Source of the DNA: Polaromonas sp.
GTDB taxonomy: Bacteria; Pseudomonadota; Gammaproteobacteria; Burkholderiales; Burkholderiaceae_C
Direction: 5' to 3'
Assembly: GCA_030683705.1 (NCBI GenBank)
Contig: JAUXPP010000116.1
Location: forward strand, 1 to 33,249
DNA: 33,249 bases
In this document: positions 16,553 to 24,173 of the stretch, piece by piece
Layout of the letters: each line of letters begins with the position of its first letter
How positions within the stretch are numbered: the stretch's first letter is position 1
Made by a program: the position numbers and the translations under genes
Notes under the pieces: model-generated
Told to the model about the DNA's origin: nothing
Databases searched by the model: none
Seen by the model: the letters and a program-made list of their open reading frames with translations, nothing else

Positions 16553-16582
16553 AAAGGCCACTGCCAACCCAGTGGCCTTTTT
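16553..16582 (+). terminator. Intrinsic terminator of tRNA-Leu (also faces rimO)
   Basis: AAAGGCCACT (16553-16562) and AGTGGCCTTT (16571-16580) form a perfect 10-bp stem with an 8-base loop and a T-tract on the plus strand. It lies 32 bases after the tRNA CCA. The minus-strand copy also ends in three T, so it may additionally stop the convergent rimO transcript, which ends at 16647. Confidence 0.88.
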
Positions 16583-16646
16583 GTTTTTGGGGCATCGCGG
16601 CACTGTCGCTGCGCCGGATGCCGCTGCAGCGCTGGCGCCTGTCACC

Positions 16647-18056
16647 TCAGACAGGCACGGCCACCAGGTCGTGGCCCTGGGTACCGACAATCCGGGCCCG
16701 GGTGAATTCGCCAACCTTCAGCGTCTTGCTGATTTTTTCGGGCGGCAACAGCTTCACCACGCCATCGATCTCGGGCGCATCGGCATAACTGCGGCCGATG
16801 CCGCCTTTTTTGCCCATGCCGGGCGCCGAATCCACCAGCACCTGCATGGTCGCGCCCACACGCTGTTGCAGCTTCTGGCTGGACACCGCCTCGGCCACCG
16901 CCATGAAACGCGCCCTGCGCTCTTCGCGCACCTCGGTGGGCAGCATGCCGGGCAACTGGTTGGCGGTGGCCCCGTCCACCGGGCTGTAGGCAAAACAACC
17001 CGCGCGGTCTATCTTCGCCTCGCGCATGAAATCGAGCAGGTGCTCGAACTCCTGCTCGGTTTCGCCGGGAAAGCCGGCGATGAAGGTGCTGCGGATCACG
17101 ATCTCGGGGCACATCTCGCGCCAGCGCGCAATACGCTCCAGGTTTTTTTCGCCGCTGGCCGGCCGCTTCATGCGTTTGAGCACGTCGGGATGGCTGTGCT
17201 GCAGCGGCACATCCAGGTAAGGCAGCACCTTGCCGCTGGCCATCAGGGGAATGATCTCGTCCACACTGGGATAGGGATACACATAATGCAGCCGCACCCA
17301 GGCGCCATAGGGCTCGGCAATCTCGCCCAGCGCCTGCACCAGTTCCAGCATGCGGGTCTTGACCGGCTTGCCGTCCCAGAAACCGGTGCGGTACTTGACG
17401 TCGACGCCATAGGCGGAGGTGTCCTGGCTGATCACCAGCAGTTCCCTGACGCCGCCTTCGAACAGCGCGCGGGCTTCGCCCAGCACATCGCCGACGGGGC
17501 GTGACACCAGGTCGCCGCGCATCGAGGGAATGATGCAGAAGGTGCAGCGGTGGTTGCAGCCTTCGCTGATCTTCAGGTAGGCATAGTGACGTGGCGTCAG
17601 CTTGATGCCGGCAATACCGAAGGAATTGGGCACCAGGTCCACGAACGGATCATGCGGCTTGGGCAGGTTCAGGTGCACCGCATCCATCACCTCCTGGGTG
17701 GCGTGCGGTCCGGTGACGGCGAGCACGCTGGGGTGCATTTGCCGCACCAGGTTGCCGCCGCCATCGCCGGCCTTGGCACCCAGGCAGCCGGTGACAATCA
17801 CCCGGCCGTTTTCGGCCAGCGCCTCGCCAATCGTGTCCAGGCTTTCCTTGACGGCATCGTCGATGAAACCGCAGGTGTTGACGATCACCAGGTCAGCCCC
17901 CTCGAAGGTCTTGGAGGTCTGGTAACCCTCGGCGCTCAGTTGCGTGAGGATCAGTTCCGAATCGGTCAGGGCCTTGGGGCAGCCGAGGCTGACAAAGCCG
18001 ACGCGCGGGACCTTGTTCGGGGACGTGGTGGGTGCGGGGGAAAGAACGGAACTCAT
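16647..18056 (-). CDS. rimO: Ribosomal protein S12 methylthiotransferase RimO
   Basis: Radical-SAM enzyme that adds a methylthio group to the conserved Asp of ribosomal protein S12. It has 469 residues. The N-terminal UPF0004 domain carries three cluster cysteines (about 26 in [12 protein letters not shown], 62 in NTCGFIDDA, 91 in TGCLGA). The radical-SAM motif CNHRCTFC is at 167-174, preceded by the RimO-specific YLKISEG, and the C-terminal TRAM domain ends in [23 protein letters not shown] distinguishes it from the tRNA enzyme MiaB. The start at 18056 has only a weak Shine-Dalgarno. It lies 65 bp after phaR on the same strand. Confidence 0.96.
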   Translation of the reverse strand: MSSVLSPAPTTSPNKVPRVGFVSLGCPKALTDSELILTQLSAEGYQTSKTFEGADLVIVNTCGFIDDAVKESLDTIGEALAENGRVIVTGCLGAKAGDGGGNLVRQMHPSVLAVTGPHATQEVMDAVHLNLPKPHDPFVDLVPNSFGIAGIKLTPRHYAYLKISEGCNHRCTFCIIPSMRGDLVSRPVGDVLGEARALFEGGVRELLVISQDTSAYGVDVKYRTGFWDGKPVKTRMLELVQALGEIAEPYGAWVRLHYVYPYPSVDEIIPLMASGKVLPYLDVPLQHSHPDVLKRMKRPASGEKNLERIARWREMCPEIVIRSTFIAGFPGETEQEFEHLLDFMREAKIDRAGCFAYSPVDGATANQLPGMLPTEVREERRARFMAVAEAVSSQKLQQRVGATMQVLVDSAPGMGKKGGIGRSYADAPEIDGVVKLLPPEKISKTLKVGEFTRARIVGTQGHDLVAVPV

Positions 18057-18121
18057 CCCGCTATTGTCTCAGAGCCGGCTGTCAGGCACCGGCCGCGCCG
18101 CAAAGCACCTTCAGGACGGGG

Positions 18122-18718
18122 TCAGCGCTTCAGGCCCAGCGCAGCCAGCATCTGCTCGCTCTGCTTTTGCATCTGTTCCTGCATCTGGGTGAACACGGTT
18201 TTGGACTGCTCGACGTAGCTGCCCATCATGCCCTGCATCATGGGCGACTGGGCATTGATGAACTGCGCCCACAGCTCCGGTGTGAGCCCCTTGGATTGCT
18301 CGCTCATCTTGACCTGCAGGTCCATGAAGGACTGCACATTCTTTTCCAGGTAGCTGCCCATGAAGCTTTGCATCGCATTGCCATAGAAGCGGATGATGTT
18401 TCCCAGCACCGCCTCGGTGAACATGGGCGCGCCGCCGGTTTCCTCCTCGAGAATGATTTGAAGCATGATGCTGCGCGTCAAATCCTCGCCGGTCTTGGCG
18501 TCACGCACCACAAAGTCGGCGGTATCCATCACCAGTTGCTTGACGTCGGCCAGCGTGATGTAGGTCGAAGTGTCGGTGTCGTAGAGCCGGCGATTCGGGT
18601 ACTTCTTGATGATGCGCGGTTTGGCCACCTTGCCCCTGCCTGCCGCGGCATTGCCGGGCGACGGCCCCGGATCGGCGGCCTGGCTTTTGGGCGAACTGGT
18701 GGTCTTGCTTTTTGACAC
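18122..18718 (-). CDS. phaR: Polyhydroxyalkanoate synthesis repressor PhaR
   Basis: DNA-binding repressor that also binds PHB. In relatives it represses phasin (phaP) genes and its own gene until polymer accumulates and titrates it. It has 198 residues. The conserved N-terminal PHB/PHA accumulation domain starts RIIKKYPNRRLYDTDTSTYI (about 35-54). Two repeats of the PHB_acc type follow, with FYGNAMQSFMGSYLEKNVQ and the C-terminal MMQGMMGSYVEQSKTVFTQMQEQM coiled coil. The start is GTG at 18718 with AGGAG about 10 bases upstream. The first 33 residues are Ser/Pro/Lys-rich and probably disordered. No phaC or phaB is nearby, but bdhA is 3.5 kb away. tRNA-Val(GAC) lies upstream on the same strand. 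Confidence 0.95.
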   Translation of the reverse strand: MSKSKTTSSPKSQAADPGPSPGNAAAGRGKVAKPRIIKKYPNRRLYDTDTSTYITLADVKQLVMDTADFVVRDAKTGEDLTRSIMLQIILEEETGGAPMFTEAVLGNIIRFYGNAMQSFMGSYLEKNVQSFMDLQVKMSEQSKGLTPELWAQFINAQSPMMQGMMGSYVEQSKTVFTQMQEQMQKQSEQMLAALGLKR

Positions 18719-18856
18719 TGAGCGAACTCCTGGGATGGCTGCGTGTGCTGGTGCGCAGGTCTGGCTTGCATTCTAGGAAGTATGTATACCAACAATCCCC
18801 TTGGTTTACCCTGTGTGCACTGTGAAGACCACAGTGATCGGGAAACTTCGGGAAAT
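18719..18856 (-). promoter_or_regulatory. phaR upstream region with inverted repeats
   Basis: 138 bp between tRNA-Val(GAC) and phaR. It holds a perfect CACTGTG-AAGAC-CACAGTG inverted repeat (18818-18836) and a looser ACCAA...TTGGT pair (18789-18806). On the minus strand a TAGAAT -10-like hexamer lies near 18770. The first hairpin could end the tRNA transcript, though it lacks a U-tract, or serve as a PhaR operator. Neither role can be decided from sequence alone. Confidence 0.4.
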
Positions 18857-18933
18857 TGGTAGGCGCGATTGGACTCGAACCAACGACCCCCACCATGTCA
18901 AGGTGGTGCTCTAACCAGCTGAGCTACGCGCCT
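18857..18933 (-). tRNA. tRNA-Val (anticodon GAC)
   Basis: A 77-base tRNA with encoded CCA on the minus strand. Acceptor AGGCGCG pairs with CGCGCCT; the D-arm is GCTC...GAGC; the anticodon arm is CCACC-TTGACAT-GGTGG (anticodon GAC); the T-arm is GTTGG-TTCGAGT-CCAAT. It is a single gene between relA and phaR. Confidence 0.96.
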
Positions 18934-18953
18934 AAGGACTGTTCGACCTCGTT

Positions 18954-18959
18954 ATTGTA
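18954..18959 (-). promoter_or_regulatory. -10 element of tRNA-Val(GAC)
   Basis: TACAAT on the minus strand ends 20 bases before the mature tRNA 5' end, placing the start near 18946. The -35 region is poor. It lies in the 75-bp gap downstream of relA. Confidence 0.45.
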
Positions 18960-19008
18960 GCAGGGCAAAACACTGTCTTCGGCGAGCTGGCAATTTTTTG
19001 GCTGATTT

Positions 19009-21276
19009 TCAGCGGCGCCGCGCCGAACGCACACCGGCCACCTCGGCCACCACCGCCAGCACCTGGTTCAGGCGGCCGGACTCGGTCACCTCCACCGTGA
19101 AGGTCATCCATGCGGTGCCCCCGCGGTTGTCCTTGACCGACTGCGTCTGTACGCCGATCACATTCATCTTTTCCCTGGCGAATACCTCGGAAATATCCCG
19201 CAGCAAACCCTGGCGATCGGAGGCCTCGATGGCGACGTCCACCGGGTAGACAGAGCCACTGCTGTTCTTGGGCTGGCTCCACTCGACCTCGATAACGCGG
19301 TCCGGGCTGCCGGCTGCCATGTTGCGGAAGTTGCTGCAATCGCTGCGATGGATACTCACGCCCTTGCCCTTGGTCACAAAACCGAGAATGGCATCGGGCG
19401 GCGCGGGCTTGCAGCACTTCGCAAGCTGGGTGAGCAGCGAGTCGATGCCCACCACCAGCACCCCGCCCTTGCCGCCGCTACCGGACTTGTCAGGCCTGGC
19501 TTTTTTGGCCAACACATAGTCATCCTGCGTCGGCGCCGGCTCCGGCGGCTTGAGCATGTTTTCGATGGTGCGCAGCGACAACTCATCCTTGCCGACCACC
19601 TCGAACAGGTCTTCGGCACTCTTGAAGCCCAGCTGCGTCGCCACATCCTCGAGCTTCATCGCGGTCTTGCCTTCGCGCTGCAGCAGTTTTTCAACCGCTT
19701 CGCGCCCGCGCGCCACCGTCTGCGCCATGGCCTGCGCATTGAACCAGGCACGCACCTTGGACTTGGCGCGGTGGCTTGCCAGGAAGCCGAGTTCGGGATT
19801 GAGCCAGTCGCGCGAGGGACCGCCCTCCTTGGCGGTGACGACCTCGACGGTCTGGCCGTTTTGCAGCGGCGTGTTCAGGGGCACCATGGCGCCGTCCAGC
19901 CTGGCGCCGCGGCAGCGATGGCCCAGGCTGGTATGCACGCTGTAGGCAAAATCCAGCGCGGTGGCTCCCTGGGGCAGCTCAACCACGGCCGCGTCGGGCG
20001 TCAGTACATAGATGCGGTCCTCGAACAGGCCTTGCCGGGACTCACGCGCTTTCGCCGATGCCGGTCCGGACAGGTCGCGCTCCCAGGCCAGCAACTGGCG
20101 CAACACAGCGATTTTTGCGTCGTACTCGCTGCTGGCCGAGACGCCGCCATAACCTTTGGCGCCAGCTTCCTTGTAGGCCCAATGGGCAGCGACCCCGTGC
20201 TCGGCATGGTCGTGCATGGCCTGGGTGCGGATCTGGATCTCGACGGCGCGCTGCTGCGCGTCGCGCACCACCGTGTGCAGTGACTGGTAGCCGTTGGACT
20301 TGGGCTTGGCGATGTAGTCATCGAATTCCCCCTCCACCGGCGTGAAGTTGGCATGCACAAAACCGAGCGCCGCATAACAGCCCTTCACATCGGCGGCAAT
20401 CACCCGCAGGGCGCGGATGTCGAAGACCTGCTCGAAGTCCAGAGACTTGCCGCGCATCTTCTTGACGATGCTGTAGATGTGTTTGGGCCGGCCCTGCACC
20501 AGCGCCGCGATACCGGCGCTGTTCAGGTCACGCTCGAGCTGCGCTCGCAAGGCCTCCATGAAACCCTCGCGCTCGGCGCGTTTTTCGTCGAGCAGGCGGG
20601 CGATCTGCTTGTAGGTGTCCGGCTCGAGGAAGCGGAAGGCCAGGTCTTCCATCTCCCATTTGATCTGCCAGATGCCCAGGCGGTTGGCCAGCGGCGCGAA
20701 CACATGCAGGGACTCGCGCGCGACTGCCAGCGGCGCCTGCTGCCGAATCGACGCAAAGTGACGCAAGGTCTGCAGGCGCGATGCCAGCCGCAGCATCACA
20801 ACGCGCAAATCGCGCGAAAACGCCAGCAGCATCTTGCGCACATTCTCGGTCTGCGCTGCCGGGTCTTCCGTCAGCTGCGCCTTGGCGTCGGCAGCGCGCG
20901 CCTGCTTTTGCACATTGACCAGCTTGGTGGTCTCGATGGCCAGCGCGGCAAAGTTGGCGCCGAAGGCCTTGGCAATCAGTTCTTGCGGCTTGTTCAGGTG
21001 GGCGCAGGCATGTACCAGGTAGGTGGCCGCCTGCATGGCTTCGGACCCGCCTATGGCCTTGAGGATGGCCGCGACCCCATCCGCGTGAGCCAGGATGTTT
21101 TCACCCGTGTCCAGCGTCTCGCTGGCAATCAGGGGCTCGGCGAAGGCGCGTGCACGGACCAGGGCATGCGGCTGGTCCGACAGGCTGTCAGCCGTGGCCG
21201 TCACGATGGACGCGTTGGCTGCTGGTGGAATGGGCGCTGCGGGCGGGGCACCCTGCCCGCCCCCGGTATGTTTCAT
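19009..21276 (-). CDS. relA: (p)ppGpp synthetase RelA (hydrolase site degenerate)
   Basis: Long RelA/SpoT homologue of 755 residues that makes (p)ppGpp from GTP/GDP and ATP on stalled ribosomes. Domains: pseudo-HD hydrolase (about 45-200), synthetase (about 235-370), TGS (about 420-485), zinc/CC region (AKCCKP at 619-624) and C-terminal ACT (about 675-750). The hydrolase motifs are lost: the HD pair reads HA at 89-90, and the later Asp of the usual ADR motif is Ser (ASR, 165-167). The synthetase has EFDD at 317-320, the EXDD signature of RelA rather than the RXKD of bifunctional SpoT/Rel, plus intact YIAKPKSNGYQSLH. A separate SpoT is therefore expected elsewhere. The gene starts 9 bp after the alpha/beta hydrolase stop. 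A 7-bp GC hairpin (21241-21262) lies within its first codons. Confidence 0.95.
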   Translation of the reverse strand: MKHTGGGQGAPPAAPIPPAANASIVTATADSLSDQPHALVRARAFAEPLIASETLDTGENILAHADGVAAILKAIGGSEAMQAATYLVHACAHLNKPQELIAKAFGANFAALAIETTKLVNVQKQARAADAKAQLTEDPAAQTENVRKMLLAFSRDLRVVMLRLASRLQTLRHFASIRQQAPLAVARESLHVFAPLANRLGIWQIKWEMEDLAFRFLEPDTYKQIARLLDEKRAEREGFMEALRAQLERDLNSAGIAALVQGRPKHIYSIVKKMRGKSLDFEQVFDIRALRVIAADVKGCYAALGFVHANFTPVEGEFDDYIAKPKSNGYQSLHTVVRDAQQRAVEIQIRTQAMHDHAEHGVAAHWAYKEAGAKGYGGVSASSEYDAKIAVLRQLLAWERDLSGPASAKARESRQGLFEDRIYVLTPDAAVVELPQGATALDFAYSVHTSLGHRCRGARLDGAMVPLNTPLQNGQTVEVVTAKEGGPSRDWLNPELGFLASHRAKSKVRAWFNAQAMAQTVARGREAVEKLLQREGKTAMKLEDVATQLGFKSAEDLFEVVGKDELSLRTIENMLKPPEPAPTQDDYVLAKKARPDKSGSGGKGGVLVVGIDSLLTQLAKCCKPAPPDAILGFVTKGKGVSIHRSDCSNFRNMAAGSPDRVIEVEWSQPKNSSGSVYPVDVAIEASDRQGLLRDISEVFAREKMNVIGVQTQSVKDNRGGTAWMTFTVEVTESGRLNQVLAVVAEVAGVRSARRR

Positions 21277-21285
21277 GACAAGGCT

Positions 21286-22185
21286 TCAGACAAAAAGAAA
21301 ATCACTGACCGTACTGACCTGCTCCAGGTTGACCAGCGTCGGGGCGTGCCCCACACCGTCGAACGCCACCAGCCGCGCCCGCGGTCCGCGTTGCGTCATG
21401 GCCAGCGCCGTTGGCTCGCTGAGAAGATCCGATTCGGCGCCGCGCAGGATCAGCACCTGCGCCTGGATCTGATCGTACAGCGCCCACAACCGGGCCTCGC
21501 CCTCGCGCGCTGACTCCTCGGTCGCTGCACGCACGGCAACGGCAATCGCCGGGTCGTAGTGCAGCATCACACGGCCGTCTTCCGCACCCGGCACCGGCTT
21601 GACCATATGGCGCGACAAGGCCAGCCACTGCTCGGGGGTGTGCGGGCCGAAACTTCTGGAAACCGCCCACATCGCATCGGCGGCGTGTTGCAAGGATGCG
21701 AAATGGCCGGCCTTGCCGAGATAGGCCGCAATGCGCTGGATGGCGGTCCACTCAATGGCCGGCCCCACGTCATTGAGCACCAGCTTGTTGACCGGCGCGG
21801 GCAAGGGCAAGCCGGGCTGGCCGGCAATCGCCATGCCGATCAGCCCACCCATGCTGGTGCCGACCCAGTCCAGCGTGGTGATGGGCGACTGCTGGTTGAG
21901 GTGGGACAGCAGCGTGACCATGTCGGCGGCGTACTGCGGGATCTGGTAAGCCATCGGGTCTTTGAGCCAGTCGCTCTGGCCGCGGCCAGCCACGTCCGGG
22001 CATATCACACGCGCCTGATCCGCGATGTAGCCGGCCAGCTCATCAAAATCCCTGCCCTGTCGCGACAGCCCGTGCACACACATCACCACATGCGGGTTGG
22101 CTGCATCGCCCCACTGCCAGTACGCCATGCGGTGACCGCCGGCAGCGTCGGCACAGGGTAGGTAGTTCAGCGTAGGTTCGGTCAT
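21286..22185 (-). CDS. Alpha/beta-fold hydrolase, substrate unknown
   Basis: Serine hydrolase of 299 residues from the ATG at 22185 (MTEPTLNYLPCADAAGGHRM). A longer in-frame start at 22260 would leave only 14 bp before the divergent bdhA start and is unlikely. The oxyanion HG (VHGLSRQGRDF, about 37-47), the nucleophile elbow GTSMG (Ser 111), an acid in LRGAESD (Asp about 253) and GVGHAPTL (His about 280) form a complete catalytic triad. Length and fold resemble esterases and C-C bond hydrolases; the substrate cannot be named. It is 9 bp upstream of relA on the same strand, so they are likely co-transcribed, and it is divergent from bdhA. A role in 3-hydroxybutyrate ester turnover is possible given bdhA, but this is speculation. 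Confidence 0.85.
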   Translation of the reverse strand: MTEPTLNYLPCADAAGGHRMAYWQWGDAANPHVVMCVHGLSRQGRDFDELAGYIADQARVICPDVAGRGQSDWLKDPMAYQIPQYAADMVTLLSHLNQQSPITTLDWVGTSMGGLIGMAIAGQPGLPLPAPVNKLVLNDVGPAIEWTAIQRIAAYLGKAGHFASLQHAADAMWAVSRSFGPHTPEQWLALSRHMVKPVPGAEDGRVMLHYDPAIAVAVRAATEESAREGEARLWALYDQIQAQVLILRGAESDLLSEPTALAMTQRGPRARLVAFDGVGHAPTLVNLEQVSTVSDFLFV

Positions 22186-22274
22186 TGCGCGGGAATCCGG
22201 GTTGGAGGCTTGATAATTGCTGAAGCCGCTGTCCAGCGTTTCGATTGCATCGTAAATCATCCGGAGAAAACTTC

Positions 22275-23057
22275 ATGCTAAAAGGTAAAACTGCCCTCGT
22301 GACCGGCTCGACCAGCGGCATCGGCCTGGGAATTGCCAGGGCCTTGGCGCAACAGGGCGCAAATATCGTGCTCAACGGTTTCGGCGACGCCGACGGACCG
22401 CAGGCAGAAATCGCCGCCCTGGGCGCGAAGGTGGCCTACCACAACGCCGACATGAGCAAACCTGCCGAGATCGAAGCCATGATGGCGTTTGCCGCCGCGA
22501 CTTTTGGCCAGGTGGACATCCTGGTCAACAATGCCGGCATCCAGCATGTGGCAAAGATCGAGAATTTTCCGGTCGAGCGCTGGGATGCGGTGATCGCGAT
22601 CAACCTCAGCAGCGCCTTCCACGCCACTCGCCTGGCCCTGCCGGCCATGCAGGCTGCCGCTGGCGGCAAGGGCTGGGGACGCATCATCAACGTCGCATCC
22701 GTCCACGGTCTGGTGGGGTCGGCTGAAAAATCCGCGTATGTCGCCGCGAAGCACGGTATCGTGGGCCTGACCAAGGTCACTGCGCTGGAGAACGCCACCA
22801 CCGGCGTGACCTGCAATGCCATCTGCCCGGGCTGGGTGCTGACCCCGCTGGTGCAGAAACAGGTCGATGCCAAAGCCGCCGCGGGAAACATCTCCAACGA
22901 CGCGGCAACACGCCAGTTGCTGGGTGAAAAAGAACCATCGATGCAGTTCACCACCCCCGAGGAGCTCGGTGCGCTGGCCGTGTTTTTCTGTTCGCCCGCC
23001 GGCAACAACGTGCGCGGCGTGGCGTGGAACATGGACGGGGGCTGGGCCGCGCAATAA
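22275..23057 (+). CDS. bdhA: (R)-3-hydroxybutyrate dehydrogenase, SDR family
   Basis: NAD-dependent short-chain dehydrogenase that oxidises (R)-3-hydroxybutyrate to acetoacetate, the step that follows PHB depolymerisation. It has 260 residues, exactly the family's size. The start at 22275 has GGAGA seven bases upstream. Motifs: TGSTSGIG (10-17) for NAD, NNAG (85-88), catalytic Ser 142, Tyr 155 and Lys 159 in YVAAK, and the PHB-dehydrogenase-type VLNGFGD in place of an acidic NADP-discriminating loop. The C terminus is GVAWNMDGGWAAQ. It is monocistronic, divergent from the hydrolase-relA pair. With phaR nearby it supports a PHB-storing lifestyle. Confidence 0.94.
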   Translation: MLKGKTALVTGSTSGIGLGIARALAQQGANIVLNGFGDADGPQAEIAALGAKVAYHNADMSKPAEIEAMMAFAAATFGQVDILVNNAGIQHVAKIENFPVERWDAVIAINLSSAFHATRLALPAMQAAAGGKGWGRIINVASVHGLVGSAEKSAYVAAKHGIVGLTKVTALENATTGVTCNAICPGWVLTPLVQKQVDAKAAAGNISNDAATRQLLGEKEPSMQFTTPEELGALAVFFCSPAGNNVRGVAWNMDGGWAAQ

Positions 23058-23069
23058 GCGCCCGCTGGC

Positions 23070-23102
23070 CTGCCGCTTGTCCGATGCCGGCAAGCGCGGC
23101 AG
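23070..23102 (+). repeat. Imperfect hairpin after bdhA
   Basis: CTGCCGCTTG (23070-23079) and CAAGCGCGGCAG (23091-23102) can pair with a small bulge around an 11-base loop, 13 bases after the bdhA stop codon. There is no T-tract on the plus strand, so it could be a Rho-assisted end or mRNA-stabilising hairpin. The CGCTTGTCC...CAAGCGC wording resembles the hairpin half of the dispersed repeat, but the flanks do not match. Confidence 0.4.
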
Positions 23103-23157
23103 CATCAACGCCACCCGTGCCGGCCTGGCGTAACCCCGGCCAGAAACACCGGTCATG

Positions 23158-23190
23158 AAAAAAGCCCCAAGTCGCAAGGACTTGGGGCTT
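23158..23190 (-). terminator. Intrinsic terminator of tRNA-Val(CAC)
   Basis: On the minus strand AAGCCCCAAGTC pairs perfectly with GACTTGGGGCTT (12 bp, 5-base loop, 23162-23190) and is followed by six T (23158-23163). It begins seven bases after the tRNA CCA end. It is a classical strong terminator and also protects against read-through toward bdhA. Confidence 0.92.
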
Positions 23191-23196
23191 GTGTTC

Positions 23197-23271
23197 TGGT
23201 GGGCGGTGCAAGTTTCGAACTTGCGACCCCTGCAGTGTGAATGCAGTGCTCTACCCCTGAGCTAACCGCCC
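23197..23271 (-). tRNA. tRNA-Val (anticodon CAC)
   Basis: A 75-base tRNA with encoded CCA. Acceptor GGGCGGT pairs with ACCGCCC; D-arm GCTC-AGGGGTA-GAGC; anticodon arm CTGCA-TTCACAC-TGCAG (anticodon CAC, reading GUG); T-arm GCAAG-TTCGAAA-CTTGC. A second Val isoacceptor, GAC, lies 4.3 kb away at 18857-18933. Confidence 0.97.
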
Positions 23272-23287
23272 TGTCGGTCAGCCTCAG

Positions 23288-23293
23288 ATTATA
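23288..23293 (-). promoter_or_regulatory. -10 element of tRNA-Val(CAC)
   Basis: A consensus TATAAT on the minus strand lies between the dnaQ stop and the tRNA, 16 bases before the mature 5' end. That predicts a start near 23280. No recognisable -35 sits at 17 bp. It suggests the tRNA is transcribed independently of dnaQ. Confidence 0.6.
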
Positions 23294-23302
23294 GCGGTTT
23301 TC

Positions 23303-24010
23303 TCAGGCGTTCTCGAGCACACGCCAGACTGTTTTGCCCTTGCTGGCCTTGTCGATGTCTGCCAGCAGCGATTCGTGGGCCGCCGTCTCCTGTTCGTTGG
23401 CCAGCAGCAGCGGCAAGTCGAAGCCACTCAGATCGATCACCGCCATGGTGCCGCCGTCGCCGGCCGTGCTGCCGACGTCCATCACCAGCGCGTTCTGGCC
23501 GCGGGTCAGGTTGATGTACACGTCGGCCAGCAATTCGGCGTCGAGCAAGGCCCCATGCAGGGTCCGTCCGGAATTGTCGACCTCGAGCCGGTCGCACAAG
23601 GCGTCGAGCGAGTTGCGTTTCCCCGGAAACAGTTCCTTGGCCATCATCAGGCTGTCGGTGACTTTGGCGATGCATTCCGTGATCGGCGGCCGTCCCATCA
23701 GCTCCAGTTCCTTGTTCAGGAAGCCGATGTCGAAGGGCGCGTTGTGGATGATGACCTCGGCGCCCTGCAGGTAAGCCAGCAACTCGTCGGCAATCACCGG
23801 GAACTTCGGCTTGTCACGCAGGAACTCGTTGCTGATGCCGTGAACCTTCAGCGCATCCTCGTGGCTGTCACGCTCGGGATTCAGGTAGAAATGCCGGTTG
23901 TTGCCGGTGAGCTTGCGTCCCAGCAGCTCCACACAGCCGATTTCAATGATGCGGTCGCCGTTTTCCGCGGACAGACCGGTGGTTTCAGTGTCGAGAACGA
24001 TTTGGCGCAT
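23303..24010 (-). CDS. dnaQ: DNA polymerase III epsilon subunit (proofreading exonuclease)
   Basis: 3'-5' exonuclease that proofreads for the replicative polymerase. The start at ATG 24010 gives 235 residues beginning MRQIVLDTETTGLSAENGDR. The DEDDh exonuclease motifs are complete: ExoI DTETTG (Asp 7, Glu 9), ExoII HNAPFDIGFLN, and ExoIII HGALLDAELLADVYINL with the catalytic His five residues before the Asp. The C-terminal tail, which ties epsilon to the alpha subunit, is present. An earlier in-frame start at 24058 adds residues with no family match. It is divergent from the solute-binding protein gene; tRNA-Val(CAC) lies 31 bp downstream. rnhA, the partner of dnaQ in many bacteria, is not in the window. 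Confidence 0.96.
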   Translation of the reverse strand: MRQIVLDTETTGLSAENGDRIIEIGCVELLGRKLTGNNRHFYLNPERDSHEDALKVHGISNEFLRDKPKFPVIADELLAYLQGAEVIIHNAPFDIGFLNKELELMGRPPITECIAKVTDSLMMAKELFPGKRNSLDALCDRLEVDNSGRTLHGALLDAELLADVYINLTRGQNALVMDVGSTAGDGGTMAVIDLSGFDLPLLLANEQETAAHESLLADIDKASKGKTVWRVLENA

Positions 24011-24117
24011 GGCCGGATTATCGCTCCCTGCGACGCGGTGCCAGGGTCCCGGTAGCACGCCCGGCCCGCTTCTTGCCTTACATTAGGGGCCAATTATTGA
24101 AACCTAAACGATTTGGT

Positions 24118-24131
24118 CTGGCCATGGCCAG
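24118..24131. promoter_or_regulatory. 14-bp perfect palindrome upstream of the solute-binding protein gene
   Basis: CTGGCCATGGCCAG is self-complementary and lies 42 bp before the ATG at 24174, in the 163-bp divergent region with dnaQ. A possible -35 TTGCCT (24073-24078) and -10 TATTGA (24095-24100, 16-bp spacer) precede it, which would put the palindrome just after the start site, as expected of a repressor operator. No regulator gene is adjacent. Chance occurrence in GC-rich DNA cannot be ruled out. Confidence 0.35.
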
Positions 24132-24173
24132 GGACATTTTTCAAGGCGCCTTTTTTTAACCTACCGGACAACC

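Noticed and set aside
22186..22260. Longer form of the alpha/beta hydrolase starting at 22260
   Set aside because: It would leave only 14 bp to the divergent bdhA start codon, and the added residues have no similarity to the family.
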